A DNA stretch of 64,000 nt from Spongilla lacustris. Lineage: Eukaryota > Porifera > Demospongiae > Spongillida > Spongillidae. The stretch covers positions 7,064,653 to 7,128,652 of the forward strand of contig OX442431.1 of NCBI GenBank assembly GCA_949361645.1, read 5' to 3'. Within the stretch, counting starts at the first letter, position 1; each line of letters begins with the position of its first letter. Below are positions 9,848-17,901 of this stretch, one piece after another. Both the position numbers and the translations under genes were made by a program. The notes under the pieces are model-generated. The model made no database searches and was not told the DNA's origin. It saw nothing but the letters and a program-made list of their open reading frames with translations.

Positions 9848-12800
9848 CTGTGCTCAAGAAACGTTTTGGCAATAAACAACAAGTGGTAAACAGACATATG
9901 GACTTGCTCATGCAGCTGGAGGCTGTTGCATCTATACGTGACCTCAAGGGACTTCGCCGCCTATACGACAAGGTTGAAGGTCATGTACGAAGTCTTAAGT
10001 CGCTTGGTGTACCACAAGATTCATATGGCAGCCTGCTGTCATCCATCATCATGAAGCGACTTCCTCAAGAACTCTGTGTGACAGTCAGCAGACAGATTGG
10101 TGATGAGAGTTGGAGCATTGACAAACTAATGGGAATCGTGGAAAAGGAAATTGAAGCAAGGGAGCGAGCAAGTACAAGTACAGATACCGCTGCCCAGATC
10201 AGAAGGCCTACTGGTAGTCATGATCGTCCGACAGCTACATCACTAGTCACAGCTGCACCCTCTCCTATAATCTGCTGCTACTGTGATGAACAGCATTCAT
10301 CTACTTCCTGCAAAACAGTAATCGACCAGGATGCACGAAAGCAGATATTGCGGAGGACTGGCAGATGTTTTGTGTGCCTGAAGAAACGCCACATTGGAAG
10401 GGACTGTCGATCTTCCATGAAATGTTCAAACTGCCATGGACGACACCATACTAGTATTTGCATTGCCTCAGGACAAACCACTGCAAATTCCACAACTCAT
10501 CAAGAGCAACGTAGCCAAGCCTCTACTCTGGGTGCAGCACCACGGTCAAGAAATACTTCAACCCTATCGATGTTTGTTGATGTTAAGACACCTGTACTCC
10601 TGCAGACAGCAGTGACGGCTGTTTACAACAAGGCCAGACCAGATGATGCCATCACAGCCAGACTGATTCTTGACAGTGGCAGTCAAAAGTCCTACGTATG
10701 TGCGAAGCTGAAGAACGATCTTAATCTACCTGTGGAGCAATCTGTTGCAGTGTCAATCAAAACCTTCGGATCAGAAACTGAGAGAGTGCAGTCGTGTGAT
10801 ATTGTGAAGCTTGAACTGAGGACAAAGACTGGAACAGATATTGAGCTTACTCTGTACGCCGTTCCATTCATCTGCGAGCCACTAACTGGACAAGCAGTTG
10901 ATACGACAGTGGAGCATTTTCCATATTTAGCAGGCCTGGATCTTGCTGATTCCAGACACTCTGGGAACAACCTTGAGATCAGTATCCTGATTGGAGCTGA
11001 CTATTATTGGAAGGTGACAACAGGAAGGATCATACGTGGACAAGTTGGACCCACTGCAGTTGAGACCAGATTTGGGTGGGTGCTATCTGGACCAGTTCCT
11101 GGTTGTTGTCATGGATCTGAGACAACGAATATGAACATCCTTTGTTCTCACGTTCTGAACATAGGATGCGCCTCACACGATGACCTTGCCAAGCTAGACA
11201 GGAAGCTTCAAGCATTTTGGGACCTGGAAGGCCTAGGGATAAAAAAGGAAGAATCAATATACGACAACTTCACAAGAAGTGTCTCATTCCAGGATGGTCG
11301 CTACTGCGTGCGTCTTCCTTGGAAGGAGCCACACCCATTTCTTCCTGATAACTACCATCTCAGTCGAGACAGGCTTTTCAATCTCCTGAAGCGGCTCAGG
11401 CAAACGCCTGAACTGTTGAGCCAATATGATGCCATCATGCGAGATCAGATAAAGAATAATATAGTTGAAGTGGTAGAGTCACCATGCAATGGACCAGCGG
11501 GGAAAACGCATTATCTTCCACACCATGCAGTCATACGGGAAGACAAGCAGACCACAAAACTGCGAATTGTCTATGATGCCTCAGCTAAGAGTGATGGACC
11601 ATCACTCAACGATTGCTTGTATGCTGGGCCCACCTTTGGGCAGAACATAATGGACATACTACTTCGATTCCGACTATTTCGTGTTGCAGTGACCGCTGAT
11701 GTGGAGAAGGCCTTCTTGATGGTTTCGGTAGCTGAAGAAGACCGTGATGCCCTGCGATTTCTTTGGGTGGAGGACATTCACAGTCAGTTTCCAAGAGTGA
11801 TGACATTGCGATTTACCAGAGTAGTATTCGGAGTGTCAGCTAGCCCATTTCTGCTCAATGCCACCCTAAGATACCATATAGAGAACTACCGAGAAGGTGA
11901 TCCAGCGTTTGTGGATAGGTTCATCCGATCCATTTACGTGGATGATTTGACATCAGGAGCGGATACCGAAGACGAGGCTCTATCCTTGTATACAAGGGCA
12001 AGATTACGGTTGGCTCAAGCAGGATTCAATCTCAGGAAGTTTGTTTCTAACTCAATGGAGCTTCAGAATCACGTATATTCCCAAGAACCCCAATCTTCCA
12101 CAGGGATGGTGACCACGAGCAACTTAGTCATGAGTGATGAGGAGTCTTACACTAAGAATACTCTAGGTGACAAGCTTGATGGCCCCGAGTGTGTGAAGGT
12201 CCTTGGGGTCAAGTGGAGACCAGTGGACGACCGACTTTTAGTTGACATCAGTGGTCTTTGTAGCACTGTCGATGGGATGATGCCCACCAAGAGAAACATC
12301 ATTGGCCTATCAGCTAGGATCTATGACCCTTTGGGGCTTCTTTCCCCGGTGACTGTCTGCTTCAAGATGTTGTTCCAAGACATTTGTGCGGCCAAGCTGG
12401 AATGGGATGAGCCCTTGTCAGGAGATTTGTTGTCTAGATGGGAACATCTGACTCAAGGTCTGCGGCAATCTCAGTCACTCTGTGTTCCAAGGTGTTACTT
12501 TCAAGATGTCGTTGGGACTTCTTCCTGCTCTTTGGTTGGATTTTGTGATGCCTCTCAGAAGGCGTACGCTGCAGTAGTATTTTTGAAGATAAGGACAGGT
12601 AACAAGAGTGTTGCACGGTTTGTTGCTTCCAAAACAAGAGTTGCCCCAATTGGCATGATGACAATTCCGCGATTGGAGCTTTTAGCAGCCCTTTTGTTGG
12701 CTCGACTCCTATCAAGCATCACTTCAGCGATACTACCAGAGCAGGTCTTGGACAAGCCAATGTGTTTTACTGACTCTATGATTGCGCTGCACTGGATCCG

Positions 12801-14745
12801 AGGTTTTGACAAGGAGTGGAAACAGTTTGTGCAGAATCGGGTGAATGAAATTAGAAGTCTTGTATCCTTTGACTGCTGGTACCATTGCCCGGGTGAAGAC
12901 AATCCTGCGGACATCCCATCCAGAGGAATTGATTTGTCACTACTCATTAGCAACATGTTGTGGCTGATGGGACCTACCTGGATCTGTGACCCCAAATTTG
13001 AACCACAGTGCCCTGATCCCCGCCTTCCCCCAGATGAATGTTTGTCTGAGATGCGAGTGAAGGATCGGCTTGCATGTTCAAATCTACTGATCCAGGGATC
13101 GCATCAAGGTGGAGCAATTATCGATTGTGAACGTTTCAGCACACTAAGAAGGCTTCTAAAGGTAACAGCATATGTGATGAAGTTCGTCTCACTCCTCAAG
13201 TCCAAGGTCAGGAAGAGTGATCCTGTAACAAGGACCATAACAGCGGCGGATGTTGAAAATGCAGAGCTGTTCTGGATCAGGTTGTCACAAGGAATGCTAA
13301 CAGAGGATGAACGGTTTGGAATTTGGCAACAGCAACTTGGGCTGTACAGTGGTAATGATGGTGTCTGGAGATGCCAGGGAAGGCTACATCATGCTGATCT
13401 TCCTCAAGCTGGAAGACATCCAATCATACTTGACAAAAGACATCACTTCACTGTGTTAGTTGTGCAAGACTGTCACACCAAGGTGATGCACAATGGTGTT
13501 AAGGAAACTCTTACAGAGCTACGTACCAGATATTGGATCGTGCGAGGGAGGCAGTTTGTGAGGAAGCTATTGATCAAGTGCAGAATTTGCAAACGGTTTG
13601 GTTCAAGACCATTCACTGGTCCACCCTCTCCTCAATTACCCAACTTCGCTGTCCAGGAATCACCACCATTCAGTACCACCGGAGTTGACTACGCCGGACC
13701 ACTGTATGTAAGGGGCGGCAGTAAGGTCTGGATAAGCCTTTTCACCTGCCGTGCTGTGAGGGCAGTACACTTGGAACTTGTTCCAGATTTAACGGCAAGG
13801 GCATTTATTTGTTGTCTGAAAAGGTTTTCTGCCAGGCGTGGTATACCTCAGCGTATCGTGTCGGACAATAGCAAAACATTTAAGTCAGCGAACAAGATCC
13901 TGCGGTCATTACTGAACACACCTGAGGTGCAGCAACACTTCAGGGACCTGCATATCGAGTGGCTATTTATCCTTGAGAAGGCACCCTGGTGGGGAGGATT
14001 CTTCGAGAGAATGATCCAATCAGTCAAGAGGTGCTTAAGGAAGGTCATTGGGAAGACAATTCTGACGTATGACGAGTTAGCAACGGTTTTAGCTGAAGTG
14101 GAGGCCACACTCAACTCCTGTCCGATCTCTTACCTGTCCTCAGAGGACATTGAAGAACCCCTAACACCTTCTCATCTGTTGTCTGGTCGTCGCCTACTTA
14201 CCCTACCTGACCTCACGGATCGTAAGGAGGACCCAACTTTTGGTGACTCAGACCCTAAGAAGGGTCTAACCCGACGGATGCGGCACTTAACCCAAATCCT
14301 TGAACACTTTTGGAGAAGGTGGAAATTTGAGTACCTGAATGGATTAAGGGAGAGCCACTGTTACGGTCATAAATCTAAGCCTGCAGATAATTCAATTGCT
14401 GTTGGAGATGTTGTATTGATTTATGATCCAGGTCAACCCAGAACCTTGTGGCGAATTGGCAGAGTAGTGAAGCTGCTACCAGGGTCAGATGGAGCTGTGA
14501 GGGGAGCATCCCTCCAAGTGTGGTCCGGCACTAGGTCAACACATCTGCATCGACCCATCCAGCACCTCTACCCCCTAGAGTCTAGTGTGGCCCTTGACCC
14601 GAACTCTGTCACTGACAGCGAATTTCAACCCACTGTACGTCTCACTTCCAGTGATGATGATGCACAAGCTAGTGGAACTGAATCTCGCCCTCAAAGAGTT
14701 GCAGCACAAGTAGCAAAATACAGGCTGAAGGAACTGATGAATTAA
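9733..14745 (+). CDS. BEL/Pao Gag C-terminus and Pol polyprotein
   Basis: Open for about 1,670 codons to TAA at 14743-14745. In order, counted from about 9766: Gag core, cysteine-rich knuckles (CYC, CFVCLKKRHIGRDC, CSNCHGRHH; about residues 168-235), aspartic protease LILDSGSQKSYV (about 300), reverse transcriptase with YVDD (about 722), RNase H starting GFCDASQKAYAA (about 924), an integrase zinc-binding region (about 1225-1285) and a DDE core with DYAGPL (about 1306), DNSKTF (about 1366) and WWGGFFERM (about 1407). No internal stop. Length and order match BEL/Pao. The only defect is loss of frame with the upstream Gag part. Confidence 0.93.
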   Translation, partial: SDLSDIDRFNYLHSLLEGTAADAISGISLSSANYAEAVAVLKKRFGNKQQVVNRHMDLLMQLEAVASIRDLKGLRRLYDKVEGHVRSLKSLGVPQDSYGSLLSSIIMKRLPQELCVTVSRQIGDESWSIDKLMGIVEKEIEARERASTSTDTAAQIRRPTGSHDRPTATSLVTAAPSPIICCYCDEQHSSTSCKTVIDQDARKQILRRTGRCFVCLKKRHIGRDCRSSMKCSNCHGRHHTSICIASGQTTANSTTHQEQRSQASTLGAAPRSRNTSTLSMFVDVKTPVLLQTAVTAVYNKARPDDAITARLILDSGSQKSYVCAKLKNDLNLPVEQSVAVSIKTFGSETERVQSCDIVKLELRTKTGTDIELTLYAVPFICEPLTGQAVDTTVEHFPYLAGLDLADSRHSGNNLEISILIGADYYWKVTTGRIIRGQVGPTAVETRFGWVLSGPVPGCCHGSETTNMNILCSHVLNIGCASHDDLAKLDRKLQAFWDLEGLGIKKEESIYDNFTRSVSFQDGRYCVRLPWKEPHPFLPDNYHLSRDRLFNLLKRLRQTPELLSQYDAIMRDQIKNNIVEVVESPCNGPAGKTHYLPHHAVIREDKQTTKLRIVYDASAKSDGPSLNDCLYAGPTFGQNIMDILLRFRLFRVAVTADVEKAFLMVSVAEEDRDALRFLWVEDIHSQFPRVMTLRFTRVVFGVSASPFLLNATLRYHIENYREGDPAFVDRFIRSIYVDDLTSGADTEDEALSLYTRARLRLAQAGFNLRKFVSNSMELQNHVYSQEPQSSTGMVTTSNLVMSDEESYTKNTLGDKLDGPECVKVLGVKWRPVDDRLLVDISGLCSTVDGMMPTKRNIIGLSARIYDPLGLLSPVTVCFKMLFQDICAAKLEWDEPLSGDLLSRWEHLTQGLRQSQSLCVPRCYFQDVVGTSSCSLVGFCDASQKAYAAVVFLKIRTGNKSVARFVASKTRVAPIGMMTIPRLELLAALLLARLLSSITSAILPEQVLDKPMCFTDSMIALHWIRGFDKEWKQFVQNRVNEIRSLVSFDCWYHCPGEDNPADIPSRGIDLSLLISNMLWLMGPTWICDPKFEPQCPDPRLPPDECLSEMRVKDRLACSNLLIQGSHQGGAIIDCERFSTLRRLLKVTAYVMKFVSLLKSKVRKSDPVTRTITAADVENAELFWIRLSQGMLTEDERFGIWQQQLGLYSGNDGVWRCQGRLHHADLPQAGRHPIILDKRHHFTVLVVQDCHTKVMHNGVKETLTELRTRYWIVRGRQFVRKLLIKCRICKRFGSRPFTGPPSPQLPNFAVQESPPFSTTGVDYAGPLYVRGGSKVWISLFTCRAVRAVHLELVPDLTARAFICCLKRFSARRGIPQRIVSDNSKTFKSANKILRSLLNTPEVQQHFRDLHIEWLFILEKAPWWGGFFERMIQSVKRCLRKVIGKTILTYDELATVLAEVEATLNSCPISYLSSEDIEEPLTPSHLLSGRRLLTLPDLTDRKEDPTFGDSDPKKGLTRRMRHLTQILEHFWRRWKFEYLNGLRESHCYGHKSKPADNSIAVGDVVLIYDPGQPRTLWRIGRVVKLLPGSDGAVRGASLQVWSGTRSTHLHRPIQHLYPLESSVALDPNSVTDSEFQPTVRLTSSDDDAQASGTESRPQRVAAQVAKYRLKELMN

Positions 14746-14798
14746 GGATTAGAAGTACATCACCTTCATTGACTAGCTAAGCTAGTCAAGGGGGGGAG

Positions 14799-14931
14799 TG
14801 TCAGTTTATTTCAATATGTTATTGCATTGTGTAATTGCTCACGTGATTAAGAATACGTTCGAAGGAGATTTGGGTAGCGTGGCGTAGAAAATAAATCTGC
14901 ATCGATCGCACAACTTGTAGATTATCGTACA
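14799..14931 (+). repeat. 3' LTR of BEL/Pao element
   Basis: 133 bp, differs from the 5' LTR by one inserted T near 14805 and one A/T change near 14820 by my reading. Flanked on the right by the ATGCG duplication. Confidence 0.92.
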
Positions 14932-15235
14932 ATGCGCTACACGACTAAGCAACCACTTCTTTACCCACGTTGACCTTTCCCTTCGTTTCTTCAATGCCAT
15001 TATGATTACAGCAGCACAGGCTCGAACGATATCAGCTTTGCGCGCGCAAAATGTTGCCTAGTTCTGCATGGACAGCATGGTATTGTTGCGTGCAACATGT
15101 TGCACGCAACACGCTGCGCGCCGAAATGTTGCCTAGTGTATGGCCACCTTAAGCGTCCTATGCATTGCAACGAATACACTAAGCCATATATTATATTGAC
15201 TGAACACTCCTGGCAGAGAAAAAAAAATTAGGGGA

Positions 15236-15388
15236 ACAAGTAAATCAAAAACTTCTCTATCGAGAAAGTGATTGGTGGGATGTAGGATTGGTGGTGCAAA
15301 AGGCAAGGAAACAAGTTACAGTATGTTAAAGTGAGGTTTGGTAGGATCCTACAACTATAACAGTCCTACATTTGCAAATAGGGTCAAT
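15236..15388 (+). repeat. Left terminal inverted repeat of the 13.4-kb region
   Basis: Contains the hairpin-capable CTTCTCTATCGAGAAAG and GTAGGATCCTAC. It matches the complement of 28436-28586 almost base for base over the first 110 bp. Flanking AAATTAGGGGA is shared with the outside of the copy ending at 26372. Confidence 0.8.
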
Positions 15389-16321
15389 TAAGTAGTGTTC
15401 GCCACCCGCGAGTACCGATATCGGTATTCTTACATATTAAAAAAAAAGGACGGGTAGTGCTTCAAACATACTTGGTTTCAAGAGATCCTCAGTCCTTATT
15501 CTACACTATTATCGCTTTGTTTCTCCAAAAAAGTGTTCCAAACAAAATAAAACAGTGGTTTTATCCAATTAAGCGTATTTCAGGTATAGTCGCCACCCCT
15601 GTTGGGCTTTCGCCACGTCGATTTTGGAGTGTTCGCCACCCCCTGTATTTCGTTGTTGCGAAGTGTAAAAAAAGTGGTTTTTACATAGGAAGTTGCTAAA
15701 ACAAGTAAGCTTGTTCACTGTAGCCCTTTAAACCATATGCTGCACGATTTGCGAAGGACATTTCGGTAGTACATTTTTTCTCTTCACACACTGGCCTGGG
15801 TACTAGACGTAATAAAAAATGTCAGCTAAAAAAAAAGATCTCGGCCTTTACTCACTGATCTCAATCAGCTAGCAGAACGTAGCACTAGCAACAAAAGAGA
15901 TATAGCTGCAGTCAAATCCGCGTGTCAGGAGTTATTCAGCGCTGAGCTCGGGCAGTGCAGTAGTCACTTGTTGAAAAACATCGACGAAAGTGTGAAATTC
16001 ACCTGGCTGATTGTGCGCTATGGAGCAAGAATCGTACTACCACTACTTATAGCCACTCAAAGAATGCCAATGTCTCTAACTGATCATCAATTGCTGGCAT
16101 ATATGAGAGACGCAATACACCAGCAGAACGATGCTTCTGATACAGACATCGAAGCTATCTGTCACAAGTTGACCCAAGAATGTTCAAACTTGACTAGTGA
16201 ACTGGCCATAGCGCTGAACACATCAACTACGTTTTGCTCCACGCTTTTTGCTCCACCTACCCGTGAGTGCATCATCTGCCAGCGACGCCTCGTGTCCTAC
16301 CACACTACGGATGTCATATAC

Positions 16322-16435
16322 TGTAGTGTATTGAACTTAATAATTAATAGTTGGGGTGTGATTTGTCACGTGTGTGTGATTTGTATCTGTTTTGCGCCTG
16401 GTGACTAGTTCGTGTAGTTTGAGAGAACACAATAT
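16322..16435 (+). repeat. 5' LTR of Gypsy element 1
   Basis: 114 bp; contains GTCACGTGTGTGTG. Identical by eye to 20543-20656, so the insertion is recent. Confidence 0.9.
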
Positions 16436-16455
16436 TGGCGACGAGGGTGGGATAC

Positions 16456-17901
16456 ATGGCGTCGACAATTGGGCGCCTAGAGGAGTTTGACTATACAACC
16501 GACGATTGGACCACCTACGCGGAACGCATTGAACATTATTTCAAGGCGAACAACGTGGCTGAAGATAAAAAGAAGGACGCGCTGTTAGCAAGTATTGGAG
16601 GGAAAACGTTTACGCTGTTACGCTCGTTGACAGCACCTGGAAAGCCTGGAGATAAACAATATGAGGAATTGGTGGAATTGCTAAGAAAACACCTTAACCC
16701 AAAACCCATCGTAATCAGCGAAAGATTTCGATTTTTCAAACGTGATCAGCGGGAAGGAGAGAGCATCAAACAATACGCGGCTGAGCTTCAAAAACTCACG
16801 GAACATTGCAATTTTGGGCCTGCGTTGAATGAAGCTCTCAGAGACAGGTTGATCTGTGGAATGCGAAACCAATCGGTTCAGAAGCGTCTACTTGTAAAAG
16901 CAGATCTGGATTTTGCAAAGGCACTGGAGATAGCTGAAATGGAGGAAATAGCCATAAAAGATGCAAGCGAACTACAATTACAGGCCAAGCCTGAGCTGGT
17001 CCATCACATTGAGAAGCCTGCAAGGACTACAAATGGAATGCGCTCAAAAGACCAGTTGACAGACATGAGTAGACCTAAGGAGATTCGGTGCTGGGTGTGT
17101 GGAAAGAGTGGTCACATAGCCAGAATGTGCAGAAACAAGGGAAAAGTACAAAGGAGGACTTTTCAACAAAGTAGGAACAGTAGAGAAACCCATGCAATAA
17201 GTGAAGAAAGCGAATCACAATCAGATAGTGAAGTAACTGGACATTTCAATGTTGTAAACTGGCTAAGAGTAGACTTGTTGCGGAAGACTAGGGAAAATAA
17301 GCCAATGCTTATAAAAGTTACAATGGAAGGGAAGGGACTCGAGATGGAAGTGGACACAGGTGCTGCGGTATCCATATTACCCTACAGAGAATATGAAAGA
17401 AGCTTCAGCCACCTGGCATTAAAGCCCTCCAGGGTGAAACTAAAGACCTACTCTGGAGAACGGATTACACCCAAGGGAGAGTTGACAGTGGATGTGAAAA
17501 TCAAAGGAAGAATATACTACCAGCTACCTTTGATTGTAGTTGATTCACCCGGGCCACCATTACTAGGACAGGAGTGGATGCGGGTTGTGAGCATAGAGTG
17601 GAGGGACATCAACCACATGGAACTGAAACAGGAACAGAAAGCAGAGATGGAAGGAAGGTTAAAGAGACTGAAGGAACGCTATTCAAGTGTGTTTGAGGAC
17701 TGCCTGGGCAAGTTAGTAGGAATGAAGGCTAGGCTGACTCTAAAACCAGATGCAACCCCAAGGTTTGTAAAGGCAAGACCTGTCCCATACACCATGAGAC
17801 CTAAGATTGAAAAGGAACTGGAGAAGTTACAACAGATAGGTGTCCTGTCACCTGTGACATGGAGTGAGTGGGCGACCCCATGTGGCGGTGCAAAAGCCTG
17901 A
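16456..17901 (+). CDS. Gypsy element 1: Gag and protease
   Basis: I choose ATG 16456 (MASTIG), 20 bases after the LTR; an in-frame TTG lies at its edge. A retrotransposon Gag core (EEFDYTTDDWTTYAERIEHY) precedes one CCHC zinc knuckle CWVCGKSGHIARMC at about residues 212-225, an acidic linker, and an aspartic protease with VDTGAAVSILP at about residue 299. The frame runs into the start of RT (FVKARPVPYTMRP, SPVTWSEWATP) and then shifts out of frame near 17885 and stops at 17899-17901. Confidence 0.92.
   Translation: MASTIGRLEEFDYTTDDWTTYAERIEHYFKANNVAEDKKKDALLASIGGKTFTLLRSLTAPGKPGDKQYEELVELLRKHLNPKPIVISERFRFFKRDQREGESIKQYAAELQKLTEHCNFGPALNEALRDRLICGMRNQSVQKRLLVKADLDFAKALEIAEMEEIAIKDASELQLQAKPELVHHIEKPARTTNGMRSKDQLTDMSRPKEIRCWVCGKSGHIARMCRNKGKVQRRTFQQSRNSRETHAISEESESQSDSEVTGHFNVVNWLRVDLLRKTRENKPMLIKVTMEGKGLEMEVDTGAAVSILPYREYERSFSHLALKPSRVKLKTYSGERITPKGELTVDVKIKGRIYYQLPLIVVDSPGPPLLGQEWMRVVSIEWRDINHMELKQEQKAEMEGRLKRLKERYSSVFEDCLGKLVGMKARLTLKPDATPRFVKARPVPYTMRPKIEKELEKLQQIGVLSPVTWSEWATPCGGAKA

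Larger units (their letters stand above)
8948..14931 (+). mobile_element. BEL/Pao LTR retrotransposon, nearly complete
   Basis: LTRs at 8948-9079 and 14799-14931 begin TGTCAG and end GTACA; I see one substitution and one indel between them. A 5-bp duplication ATGCG flanks the element (8943-8947 and 14932-14936). A candidate primer-binding site starts directly after the 5' LTR (TGGTCCTTTCG at 9080) and a polypurine tract AAGGGGGGGAG precedes the 3' LTR at 14788-14798. Coding order is Gag, protease, reverse transcriptase, RNase H, integrase, as in BEL/Pao. One frameshift lies near 9733, so this copy probably cannot make its full polyprotein. Confidence 0.93.
7792..15149. mobile_element. PIF/Harbinger-like DNA element, split by a BEL retrotransposon
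   Basis: The left end AGGTGGTCATACACTAGGCA is repeated inverted at the right end (15130-15149). Both ends are flanked by TAA (7789-7791 and 15150-15152), the 3-bp target typical of PIF/Harbinger (TWA). Without the BEL insertion at 8948-14931 and its duplication the element is about 1.37 kb. Both ends also carry subterminal hairpins built from GTTGCGCGC and GTTGCGTG. No transposase is seen, so it is probably non-autonomous. Superfamily rests on target site and terminal structure only. Confidence 0.7.

Noticed and set aside
17864..17901. Programmed frameshift between protease and RT in Gypsy element 1
   Set aside because: It falls within the first conserved RT block and needs a two-base change; looks like a small deletion.
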